A stretch of DNA of 49,530 nucleotides from positions 1 through 49,530 of the forward strand of contig JAKSLA010000019.1 of NCBI GenBank assembly GCA_024401455.1, read 5' to 3'. This document shows, one piece after another, positions 1 to 7,872 of this stretch. Source of the DNA: Paludibacteraceae bacterium. Its GTDB lineage: Bacteria > Bacteroidota > Bacteroidia > Bacteroidales > Paludibacteraceae. The notes under the pieces were generated by a model, which saw only the letters and a program-made list of their open reading frames with translations, ran no database searches and was not told where the DNA came from. Position 1 is the stretch's first letter, and every line of letters starts with the position of its first letter. Made by a program: the position numbers and the translations under genes.

Positions 1-45
1 GCGCCGATGGTACTGGGAAACCGGGAGAGTAGGAGGCCGCCATCT
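1..45 (+). rRNA. 5S ribosomal RNA, 3' end (partial)
   Basis: The first 45 bases match the conserved 3' part of bacterial 5S rRNA: a GCCGATGGTACTG segment, then GGGAGAGTAGG and a GCCGCC end. The gene is cut by the window start, so a ribosomal RNA operon lies just to the left. A strong terminator follows directly, which fits the end of an rrn operon. Confidence 0.85.
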
Positions 46-49
46 TCGG

Positions 50-84
50 GGGGGGCGATTCGAAGGAATCGCCCCCCTTTTTTT
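50..84 (+). terminator. rrn operon terminator
   Basis: An 11-bp perfect stem (50-60 with 67-77, GGGGGGCGATT arm), a six-base loop and a seven-T run form a classic intrinsic terminator immediately after the 5S gene. Confidence 0.85.
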
Positions 85-282
85 GTGTGTGCCGCCCCGG
101 CGGCAGGGGAATGGGGCGCCCTTTTCTCCGCCGTTTTGCGGATTCCGAGGAGGGCACCCACAAGGGGCGCCCGTACACCGGGTCCGGGGCGACGCCCATT
201 TTCGAAGGGATGCGGAGCCCGGCGCGTCCCCCCCCCCCCATTTGTCTATTTCTGAAATAAAATTTATCTTATAAATATTTTA
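85..282. other. GC-rich non-coding block with a 12-C homopolymer
   Basis: The stretch between the rrn terminator and the next promoter is far richer in G and C than the flanking genes. It holds two copies of the palindrome GGGCGCCC (near 113 and 165) and ends with twelve consecutive C (228-239) followed abruptly by AT-rich promoter DNA. Open frames here are low-complexity Pro/Arg/Gly translations and do not look like proteins. The role is unknown: rrn-flanking spacer, a structured transcript, or a slippage-prone tract upstream of the effector cassette. Confidence 0.5.
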
Positions 283-296
283 TTTGAGATTTTTTG

Positions 297-304
297 TATC
301 TTTG
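297..304 (+). promoter_or_regulatory. Probable -7 box of the effector cassette promoter
   Basis: TATCTTTG matches the Bacteroidetes -7 consensus TAnnTTTG. No good TTTG -33 box is seen 19-21 bases upstream (one TTTG at 283-286 is too close). Transcription would begin near 311, giving a leader of about 108 nt. The leader opens with a small stem-loop: ACGGAC at 313-318 pairs with GTCCGT at 323-328 around the loop ATAA. Confidence 0.5.
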
Positions 305-418
305 TGTCTGTGACGGACATAAGTCCGTTCTGAGAATCGGTTTTAGAAATTGCAGGTGTTTTGGGCGTTTTATCGAACCTGTTGTTTTCTGGTCGTGTTT
401 TGTTTATACAAATTGAAA

Positions 419-1270
419 ATGAAAAATGAGTTTGTTTCTGATGCCAAAAAGATGCATCGGAATTATTTCGTTACTAAGAGTGTAGAGGCTTATGGCTCTC
501 AACACCCAATGGGTAGTTCCTCAACGCAGTTTTCGGAGAATGTTTCCGTTTCAGTTGAGAATGATACGTCGGGTAGTGTGGTGGCAAAAATCCTAAAGAC
601 AAATTTCAGAAAGAATGGTAGGCGGTCGTTTGACAATCCCTTGGAACACTATTTTATTAAGTCAGCAGATATGATGAGCCGTCTGACCTTCAAACTATCG
701 ACAGAGGGAAGGATAGAGTCTGTTTTGAACCGAAAAGATATAGTGAAGAATTGGGAAAATATAAAGGTGTATTTGGACAGAACTTTTGTCAGCGATGATT
801 CCGAAATCTTGGCCATTATACATAATTGTACTTCTCAGATTGAAAAAATAGTGAATGACGAGAAACTTTTTTTAGACGCGATTAATCGTGATTGGTTATT
901 CGATCGTATGTTTTATGGCTATTGGGTGGATTATGGAGAGAGTGGGACTCTCTTTCAAAATCATCTCTGCCCTTTGCTCTTGGGAGAAGCAAAGGTTGTC
1001 TTGATGGAGGAACTGCACGTTTCGGAGTTGCAGGAGAAAAAGCAGATCCTATTTAATGGGAATCTGTCCGAGCAATTTTCAGATATGGAGTCCATTAACC
1101 GTTATTTTTTTGAGAAGGGGTTGTCTATGGATGGTTTGTCTGTTACGTTGGTAGGCGACTCTTTAGTCGATGAAGCAGGATTATTGGAACATTTGAATAC
1201 GAAGGTATCCGTACAACTTGCAGATGCTTCCTTCAAAAAAGAAATAAGTCTAATGGTAAAAATGGTTTAG
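419..1270 (+). CDS. Hypothetical protein heading the effector cassette (possible adaptor or chaperone)
   Basis: This encodes a soluble 283-residue protein that I do not recognise. The frame extends upstream to a TTG at 350, but the first ATG (419) gives a cleaner start and avoids an unlikely Cys/Phe-rich extension. No signal peptide, membrane segment or catalytic motif is evident. Residues around 75-115 contain a strand-like stretch followed by GRIESVLN and a helix with a central Trp (VKNWENIKVYL). Only two bases separate its stop from the start of the PAAR-like effector, so the two are surely co-transcribed. Genes placed just before type VI spike effectors often encode effector-specific adaptors or chaperones. 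That role is suggested by position alone and is inference here. Confidence 0.8.
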   Translation: MKNEFVSDAKKMHRNYFVTKSVEAYGSQHPMGSSSTQFSENVSVSVENDTSGSVVAKILKTNFRKNGRRSFDNPLEHYFIKSADMMSRLTFKLSTEGRIESVLNRKDIVKNWENIKVYLDRTFVSDDSEILAIIHNCTSQIEKIVNDEKLFLDAINRDWLFDRMFYGYWVDYGESGTLFQNHLCPLLLGEAKVVLMEELHVSELQEKKQILFNGNLSEQFSDMESINRYFFEKGLSMDGLSVTLVGDSLVDEAGLLEHLNTKVSVQLADASFKKEISLMVKMV

Positions 1271-1272
1271 GA

Positions 1273-4200
1273 ATGGCTCAAGAAAGAAAATATGAAGGTG
1301 CATTTTATGCTGTAGATGGAGCCTTTTACCAATGTCAGTATGGTTCTATCCCGAGTAAAATTCAAGTGTTGGCCAATCAAGCGGTATTAGTTCAGAATAA
1401 ACCAGTGGTGACAGAAGATGAATTGACGTTTCAACTCCAGTCTATGACTTTTGGCGTTTGTGGGCAAAATCCAGACAAAAAGAATCCCGTATGTCTTTAC
1501 GCAAGCGGAATGTGGGATGCGGATACGATGGTTGAGCATGGTGGAAAGAAAGTGGCGACGGAGGATAGCACGATGAAATGCAGTGTGTTCGGAGGTCAGA
1601 TATCATGTCTCTATCATGGTCAGGTCTTAAATGTTTCACCATCGAACCTATCTGATTTTAATGCCGAGGAAATGAATCTTGTAAATCCCTTTGCCGTTGT
1701 TTTTTCTATGTCTTCCCCTAACCAAGCAAAACCGGTGTCCATTACGACCATTGGCCAGTCGGCAGAAACCGTGAGAATAGGAGGTGAGGTCTCGTTTACC
1801 GCATTTAGGGATAAAGTTAAAAAAAACAAAGTTGCAGAAAATGTCCCTGTACATTGGGCTATTCATACAAGGAAAAGTCGGACGGTTGTTGTGGAAGATA
1901 AGAAGAATAACAAGAAAGGAACCGCAAAGCCTCAAGAGACGAAGTCTGAAGAACGTCAATTTGTACATGAATTATTGCTTTACAAAAATTCAACGTCCTC
2001 TTTTTCTGCTAAATTCTCTGAGCCAGGTGTGTATTATATTGAAGGTTTTGGTTCGAATGAAACTTTGAAGAAGTATTTGGCTTTAAAAAAGAGTAGTTTG
2101 ATTACCGATAATAAACCACCCTTTGATGCGAAATGTTCGGCGAAGGTGGATGTTCTCGCTGAGAATAAAATAGTCAATGTCGTTGCTGCTCCGATTATGC
2201 CGCAGAATGGAGTCTATTATGTAAAACAAGGAAATAGCATAACCTTTACGGTCCAGACCGTTTTGCCGTTCGAAGGGGAACGTGAGTCGGTAGAGTGTAT
2301 CGTGAAGACAAAAAAAGAGGAGGCTGTTTTAGAGGAGATGTATTCTTATGATGCGAAGAAATTGGAGTTGAAATTTACCCCCTTTAATGCAGAGGAGGAT
2401 TATAAACTTACATTTAAATTGTATGCCAAGGAGAATCCAATCATAGAATGTTCTTCTCAACAGACTCTATTTGTACACTCTTATAATGAAGCGGTTGTCC
2501 GTGCAGTTATTCCAAACTTGGATGCGCAGGAAGATGCAAACCGCAGCATTTCATTAAGAAGGCCAGGTGATACACTTTTGTTCTCGGTGGAGAAGAAAGG
2601 CGGAGATGATGGGCAAGATTGGGCTTTGGACAAGGTAGATTGGACTGTGAGTCGGAACAATAAGCAGGTGATGGAGGTAAAGAATGATTCCTCCTCTTTT
2701 GTCTATCTCTTCAAGACGGTAGGCGTCTATACAATCGTTGCCGATTTGAAGGACACGGTATTGAGTGACGGGGGTGTCTTAGGTGCAGAGGCCCCTTATT
2801 CGGACGCTAAAGGGAAATTTAGCAGACGAAAAATCTCTCATACGGTCAATGTTGAGAATAATAGCATTGTGAATATTTGCGTTGGGGCGAATAGGGGAAA
2901 ACGATTTGTAGGTGGTAAGTATCCTATTAAACTTGAATTTTATTATGGACAATCCACGACGAGTGGAGAGCGAAAAATGGTCGTTTGGTCGTCCGATGGA
3001 GCCGACGAAAACGAGTTGAAGCGTGGGGTGTTCTATCCGCAAAGGGCAGGAACGGTGACGATTACTGCAAAATTATTTGAAAAAGAGAAGAGCATTAGTA
3101 TTACGGTGTTAGAAGCAGAAGCACAAGTCTGGAATTTTTGCGACTCGAAGAAGCATGCCATTAACAAGATAGGTCGCAATATGCAATTCGGGATAATGGG
3201 GGCTGTTCCTGCTTGGGCTTGTATTGATCCTGCAATAAAGGAGCAACGGACGGTAACCGTGACATTGTATAGTATGGCAACCGCCTTAAAAAGTTTCACT
3301 GTTCAACTCTCTTCGAAAGGTGAATTTTTCATCGAGAATGTTGATGTTGAGAAGGATGTCGTTTCAGTGGCCAGTCGTAAAATTAAATCATGGGGGGAGG
3401 CTAATAGGTTTGTAAATTTTACTGTGTCAAGAGGCACTCATGTCATTAAGTTGAAAGGCATGTGTGAGAGCAAGGTTGGCGGTGTATATTTGTTGAACTC
3501 AGAAATGAAGGTGCATCAAAAAATTTTCATTGATGGTTATTTCTCGGATTCGGAAGGCGGTAGATTGACGAAGATATTGAATTATGGCGACAAGGTGAAC
3601 ATTCATCTTCAAATATTTAATGTGTCCAGAGAAGAACTGAAGGATATGAAGGTCTTGGTCAGGGAGAACAAGTATTCCTATGATTCGGTGGTTTGGGAGA
3701 AGGTTGGACTTGAGTTGGATAAGGATGGATGTGTTGACATTGAATTACCGACGAGTGAGGGTGGAATAAAACAAGATGACCATAAAAGCGGTGCGCAACC
3801 ACGTTTGTTTTATTTTTGTGTAGAGCGTTTGTTTATCACACTCTTGGGAAGTAAATTCCATACGGAAGCATTTATCTATCCACAATCACCAGGCGACTTA
3901 TACGATTTAAATGTTGAGAAAAGAAAGAAGGCGTTGGTTGAAGCGAAAGATAAGGCAAACGACGACTATAAGGAAAAAATGTCGGAAGCCCGTAGCTATA
4001 TATATCAGTTGAAATTGTCCATTCCCGATGAAAAGAATGAATTTGCAAAAGCTTACGATGCGATGGTGCCTGTTGTAGTGGGGGAGAAGAAAAGTTCGAC
4101 GGAAAGAGGAGAAAAAGAAAACACCAAGTGCTTTTGTTGTAGAGATTTTACTGTGGCAGAGGTAACAGCAATGATAAGAAAATTGCGGGGGGTAAAGAAG

Positions 4201-5610
4201 GATGCTGTATTAGAGAACATTTGGGAAAAGGCGAATACAACGTATAAAGAAGGAGATGTTGATGAGAAAAGTATATTCTCTTTTACAAATGAATTAAATG
4301 TGGCATTCCGAAGATATGGAATTAATAAATGTATTCAGAAAATTACTTTTCTTGCAATAGCAGCAGTTGAGACGGGTAATTTTAAGTCATCTGTGGAGCA
4401 GCCAAGTGGTTTTAAATCGTCTAAAAGTCTTTATCGGGGACGTGGATTAATGCAGTTGACGAATGAAGAAGCGTATAAGAAGTATAATGGGCGAATAGCC
4501 AATGTTAACATTTTAGAAAAACCTCAGATTGTAGGCTCCAAATTGCATTATATTGTAGATTCTGGTGCAACCTATTTTACTAATATTAGATTTAAAGCAG
4601 ATGTAAAATGGAAGTCAGAAAGTAAGGTCGCGTATGAAAAGAAGAGGGCAGAAAAGTTTAAGGAAAGTGTGTCGATTCCTTATCGCCTTTCTTTGTCGCA
4701 ATTGTCTTTATTGATGGAATCTGTCGATGAAGGGAAGTATTATTTTTTGATTAATAAGTTGTTGAATGGTTATTTGAAAGGTCAAGTTGAAGAAGGACCT
4801 AATGGTTGGGAGGATAGGAAAAAGAAACTCGAAACGTTAAAGACGGTGTTTAATTATGATAAGTCGGTATGCATGGGAGTAGAGGAAGATTTCCCCGTTA
4901 ATAGTACGGAATGGCATGATCCATTGGATGTTATGCAAATGTGTTTTTATTCTTTTAATGGAAGAAGATTTCCTTATAATTCCACATTTCATTATAGAGG
5001 AAAAACCCCTCATCAAGGAATAGATTTGTATGCAGAGGTAGGAACTCCTATCTATGCGTGTTTAGATGGACGTATTGTGTTTTGCGGAGAACAGACAGGA
5101 TACGGGAAAATAATTATTCTTGAAATTTATGAGCCATCGCAAATTCTCGCTTTTAAGGAGAGAAGAAAATCAAATTTTGAGAGCATTTTTATAAAGGAAA
5201 ATCAGAAAGAAATGTCTGAAGGCCCAGAATTTGATAAAGATGCATCTTCTTTTTATTTCGCATATGCCCATCTGTCTGAATTTCATGTGATTGATGGTGA
5301 TAGTGTGAAGTCTGGTCAGCAGATAGGCCTTTCCGGAGAGACCGGGAATGCAAAAGGGACGAAAGGACCTCATGTCCATTTTGAAATACGATCAAAAAAA
5401 TTTGCATCAGGAATGAATAGTAGGTGTAATCCTATTCTATATCTTGATTATGAACAATATTTTTACTCCAACGAAGGTGGTGTAGGGCAAGGTAAGAAGG
5501 GAAAGGATGAAGTAATCATATATAGGAAAAATGGTGACGAGCAAACAGTTGAATATAAGGATTTTGCAATATCAGAATTTGCTCAATATAATTATGTAAG
5601 TAAAAAATGA
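1273..5610 (+). CDS. PAAR-like (DUF4280-type) effector with GH19-like lysozyme and M23 endopeptidase domains
   Basis: This 1445-residue protein has no signal peptide. Residues about 10-125 match the DUF4280 PAAR-like pattern (GAFYQCQYG, MTFGVCG, MKCSVFGGQISCLYHGQ), a fold that caps the spike of contractile injection systems. Residues about 150-620 look like immunoglobulin-like beta repeats; about 620-950 is unassigned. A KCFCC element near 952 leads into a GH19/lysozyme-like domain (about 985-1200) with a candidate catalytic Glu1033 in AAVETGNF and GRGLMQLT at 1056-1063. An M23/LytM domain (about 1230-1400) keeps its zinc and catalytic residues: H1247 and D1251 in HQGID, H1333, and H1367/H1369 in HVHFEI. 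Two peptidoglycan-cleaving domains on a spike-tip module indicate an antibacterial effector delivered to the periplasm. The stop overlaps the next gene by four bases. No hcp, vgrG or sheath genes are in view, so the apparatus would be encoded elsewhere. Confidence 0.88.
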   Translation: MAQERKYEGAFYAVDGAFYQCQYGSIPSKIQVLANQAVLVQNKPVVTEDELTFQLQSMTFGVCGQNPDKKNPVCLYASGMWDADTMVEHGGKKVATEDSTMKCSVFGGQISCLYHGQVLNVSPSNLSDFNAEEMNLVNPFAVVFSMSSPNQAKPVSITTIGQSAETVRIGGEVSFTAFRDKVKKNKVAENVPVHWAIHTRKSRTVVVEDKKNNKKGTAKPQETKSEERQFVHELLLYKNSTSSFSAKFSEPGVYYIEGFGSNETLKKYLALKKSSLITDNKPPFDAKCSAKVDVLAENKIVNVVAAPIMPQNGVYYVKQGNSITFTVQTVLPFEGERESVECIVKTKKEEAVLEEMYSYDAKKLELKFTPFNAEEDYKLTFKLYAKENPIIECSSQQTLFVHSYNEAVVRAVIPNLDAQEDANRSISLRRPGDTLLFSVEKKGGDDGQDWALDKVDWTVSRNNKQVMEVKNDSSSFVYLFKTVGVYTIVADLKDTVLSDGGVLGAEAPYSDAKGKFSRRKISHTVNVENNSIVNICVGANRGKRFVGGKYPIKLEFYYGQSTTSGERKMVVWSSDGADENELKRGVFYPQRAGTVTITAKLFEKEKSISITVLEAEAQVWNFCDSKKHAINKIGRNMQFGIMGAVPAWACIDPAIKEQRTVTVTLYSMATALKSFTVQLSSKGEFFIENVDVEKDVVSVASRKIKSWGEANRFVNFTVSRGTHVIKLKGMCESKVGGVYLLNSEMKVHQKIFIDGYFSDSEGGRLTKILNYGDKVNIHLQIFNVSREELKDMKVLVRENKYSYDSVVWEKVGLELDKDGCVDIELPTSEGGIKQDDHKSGAQPRLFYFCVERLFITLLGSKFHTEAFIYPQSPGDLYDLNVEKRKKALVEAKDKANDDYKEKMSEARSYIYQLKLSIPDEKNEFAKAYDAMVPVVVGEKKSSTERGEKENTKCFCCRDFTVAEVTAMIRKLRGVKKDAVLENIWEKANTTYKEGDVDEKSIFSFTNELNVAFRRYGINKCIQKITFLAIAAVETGNFKSSVEQPSGFKSSKSLYRGRGLMQLTNEEAYKKYNGRIANVNILEKPQIVGSKLHYIVDSGATYFTNIRFKADVKWKSESKVAYEKKRAEKFKESVSIPYRLSLSQLSLLMESVDEGKYYFLINKLLNGYLKGQVEEGPNGWEDRKKKLETLKTVFNYDKSVCMGVEEDFPVNSTEWHDPLDVMQMCFYSFNGRRFPYNSTFHYRGKTPHQGIDLYAEVGTPIYACLDGRIVFCGEQTGYGKIIILEIYEPSQILAFKERRKSNFESIFIKENQKEMSEGPEFDKDASSFYFAYAHLSEFHVIDGDSVKSGQQIGLSGETGNAKGTKGPHVHFEIRSKKFASGMNSRCNPILYLDYEQYFYSNEGGVGQGKKGKDEVIIYRKNGDEQTVEYKDFAISEFAQYNYVSKK

Positions 5611-6920
5611 AAACGGTAATTAAAGAAGTGATGATGGGGTTATTACTCGTCAGTTGTGTTGAAAATGCAAGTGTGAGGGAGGAATCCCAAGTCTGTGGCA
5701 CGGAAGTTCATAATGAACAATGTGTCGATAGTTTGTATGATAGTGGAGTGGAATGTAATGTAAAAGTGATAAATGGACTTGATATGAGATGCTTTTTGTC
5801 GCAAGAAGAAAAAAACACAATTAGGAAGAGAGAAAGTAAGTTTAACCATGTGTTATTAGAAAACATTGATGTAATAGAGCAATATACATATAGTTTCGAA
5901 GATTATGAACGTATTACATCCTTGGAATTAAAAGTATTTAATGAGGTGTTGATGCGTTATGGATATAAAACGCCTTCAGAAGATGATTTTTTGGAAAGAA
6001 TAAAAAGGCATTTGGGCGTTAACCCGGACCAATTCTATTTTTCTGAGTTTTACCCCCATAACCTCTCGTTCGCAGAAGATTTGTATATAGTGGAGCGCTG
6101 TATGAAAATATCCACAAAATATCGTTTGGCTTTATTTACACATTACTCTTTTAATACTTTTTTCTCTTTTGAAAGGAAGATAGATACGATAGATGCATAT
6201 GGTCTTGATGTGACTATACATGATGTGAATTCGGATATTGTTGTTGATATTAAGAGGATAGAAACAGAAATTTATGCAAATTTGTTTTTGTTTAATGATA
6301 GTAAATCGGCCAAAGTTTGGTTGATTAATAATGACTTGCAATTTTTTGATGAAATAAGGCACTATGAAGATAGAGAAGTGAATGAACGGAAGTTATCCAA
6401 TTATTTGGCTGAAGTTCCTAATGAATACGATGATTATGATGTAAGTCTTCATGTGAATGAGATAAGGAGTGTTTGGAAAGGTCAAGATATATTGAACTTA
6501 GTTTATGAGAAGACGGATAGTGCAATTGTGGCTTACGAAGAAGACAAAAAAAGAAAAATGGATATTAAAGCCTTTGATTTGTTGGCTATGTATTTGTTGC
6601 GGTATTGTGGAAAAAGAATAAATGAGTATGAAATGGACTTCGTGGAACTAATTTGTCGTTTTGCCAAAATGGAAGTTTCGCTCAATAAAAAACATGCGAA
6701 AGAAGAGTGTCATGGTTATTTCAATGTCGAGGGAACGTCTATCTCTTATAACTTGCTTAATGATAAAGTGATGGAGTTTGCAAAGGAAGAGAATTATTTC
6801 GGTATCGAGGGTTTTGATGAGGTTTTGAAAGTGGTAGAGTGGGATAGAGTACACGATCCTCGAGGTTCCAATGAGTATGAGCCATTTGACTATAGGACCT
6901 TAAATGATTGTAGCGAATAA
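5607..6920 (+). CDS. Unknown lipoprotein, probable immunity protein of the PAAR-GH19-M23 effector
   Basis: This 437-residue protein starts with a short hydrophobic signal ending in LLLVSC, a lipobox with the lipidated cysteine at about residue 17. The mature part is strongly acidic and rich in Tyr and charged residues, with no family I recognise. Its ATG overlaps the effector's TGA (ATGA, 5607-5610), implying translational coupling. An effector that cuts peptidoglycan needs protection in the producer's periplasm, and a membrane-anchored periplasmic lipoprotein encoded in this position is the usual immunity arrangement. That function is inferred from position and predicted location, not from homology. 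A long inverted repeat follows the gene and closes the cassette. Confidence 0.8.
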   Translation: MKTVIKEVMMGLLLVSCVENASVREESQVCGTEVHNEQCVDSLYDSGVECNVKVINGLDMRCFLSQEEKNTIRKRESKFNHVLLENIDVIEQYTYSFEDYERITSLELKVFNEVLMRYGYKTPSEDDFLERIKRHLGVNPDQFYFSEFYPHNLSFAEDLYIVERCMKISTKYRLALFTHYSFNTFFSFERKIDTIDAYGLDVTIHDVNSDIVVDIKRIETEIYANLFLFNDSKSAKVWLINNDLQFFDEIRHYEDREVNERKLSNYLAEVPNEYDDYDVSLHVNEIRSVWKGQDILNLVYEKTDSAIVAYEEDKKRKMDIKAFDLLAMYLLRYCGKRINEYEMDFVELICRFAKMEVSLNKKHAKEECHGYFNVEGTSISYNLLNDKVMEFAKEENYFGIEGFDEVLKVVEWDRVHDPRGSNEYEPFDYRTLNDCSE

Positions 6921-6927
6921 ATCCCTA

Positions 6928-6970
6928 AAAACGCAGAAAACCTATTGGATTGTTGGGTTTTCTGCGTTTT
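6928..6970. terminator. Long inverted repeat, probable terminator between convergent genes
   Basis: A perfect 15-bp stem (6928-6942 with 6956-6970, arm AAAACGCAGAAAACC) with a 13-base loop lies eight bases after the lipoprotein stop. The arm ends give T runs on both strands, so it could end transcripts from either side. The next gene converges from the right. Confidence 0.7.
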
Positions 6971-7094
6971 GGTTCCTCCGTCTAAGCGGTTATTTTAAGA
7001 TGTTTGTAGCCAATTTGAAAAAAAAGATTTTCAAGATGGATGCTTAATTCTAAATGGGATAGGCATTTTGAATTTTGAACGAACAATCTTGTTG

Positions 7095-7862
7095 TTATTT
7101 TGTGAGTGGAACATCATCAGCATCATCTCCTATTTCATTTTCATCTCTTATAGGAGCCGCGGGTTCATAGCACATAGCGTTCTCTATTACTATTTCAATT
7201 TCAGGGTCAGCCTCTTGGGCCGTTGCTTTCAGACGTTTTTGGAGTTCTTCTTTTTCGCCTGAATCATCGTGTTTTTTGCCAGTCAACAACTCGTAAGCGG
7301 CAATTTCCTCAGCAGTAAGTGTTGCAGTTTCTCCTTTCTTTTGTTTTCGAAGATACTCTATTGTGTTATAGAAAGTTTGTAGGTTCGTTATTACCACTTG
7401 GTGAAAGTCCTTTTCGCCCATTTTTCTAATGTTCAGAACCCCATATTGGTTACTGTTTGCAATTTTGTCGTCTGCTTTTAAGTCGGTATCTATTCCCTTT
7501 TTGTCGATAAGCTTTTCTAAGCAGTCTGGACAAATGCTCTCCACCTCTCCCTCGTAACCGTATCGGGCAAGGGTTATGATACTATCATTGAGTTCGTATG
7601 TGAAAGCATCGGGACGAACGGCGGTTTCTGCTCCGCATACAGAACACGATTTTGATTCTGTAATAGGCTCTGCAGGTTCGTAGCACATGGCGTTATATAA
7701 TTCAGGGGCAAATGTTTCCTCAGAAGCATCGTTTCCTACGATCATCTTCAAACGTTTTATGAGGCTGGGCGTTTCGTTCTCACTGCCCTTCACTGTGTTT
7801 GAACACGAGTTGTTGCCAATCACTAACAAACTGCCGATTAGTGCGGATAGTTTCTTATGCAT
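7095..7862 (-). CDS. Lipoprotein with duplicated NAMCYEPAxPI motif, probable substrate of the adjacent radical SAM enzyme
   Basis: This 255-residue protein begins with a signal-like segment ending at Cys20 (GNNSC, a weak lipobox). The motif NAMCYEPAxPI occurs twice, at residues 57-67 and 228-238. Each copy is preceded about 20 residues earlier by KRLK, so a module of about 33 residues is duplicated. Between the copies are two CxxC pairs (C73/C76 and C111/C114) that could bind zinc or another metal. The gene starts ten bases after the radical SAM stop and shares its promoter. I recall NCBIfam models of a Bacteroidetes radical SAM enzyme paired with a lipoprotein (TIGR04133/TIGR04134), which this pair resembles, but I could not check the match. 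Modification of the repeated motif is inference. Confidence 0.82.
   Translation of the reverse strand: MHKKLSALIGSLLVIGNNSCSNTVKGSENETPSLIKRLKMIVGNDASEETFAPELYNAMCYEPAEPITESKSCSVCGAETAVRPDAFTYELNDSIITLARYGYEGEVESICPDCLEKLIDKKGIDTDLKADDKIANSNQYGVLNIRKMGEKDFHQVVITNLQTFYNTIEYLRKQKKGETATLTAEEIAAYELLTGKKHDDSGEKEELQKRLKATAQEADPEIEIVIENAMCYEPAAPIRDENEIGDDADDVPLTK
7149..7181 (-). repeat. Motif copy 2 (NAMCYEPAAPI) of the lipoprotein
   Basis: This segment encodes residues 228-238 near the C-terminus. It differs from copy 1 only by Ala for Glu at the ninth position, while surrounding sequence has diverged, so the 11-residue core is under selection. Confidence 0.85.
7662..7694 (-). repeat. Motif copy 1 (NAMCYEPAEPI) of the lipoprotein
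   Basis: This segment encodes residues 57-67, close behind the membrane anchor and just before the first CxxC pair. Cys60, Tyr61 and the prolines are candidate modified or recognised residues by comparison with copy 2. Confidence 0.85.
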
Positions 7863-7872
7863 AGACTTGTCT

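Noticed and set aside
7-274. Two plus-strand frames over the GC-rich block
   Set aside because: They cover the 5S end, the terminator and a poly-C run; the translations are low-complexity Pro/Arg/Gly.
350-418. Upstream extension of the first cassette gene from a TTG start
   Set aside because: The 23 added residues are Cys/Phe-rich and unlike the rest; an ATG at 419 gives a better start.
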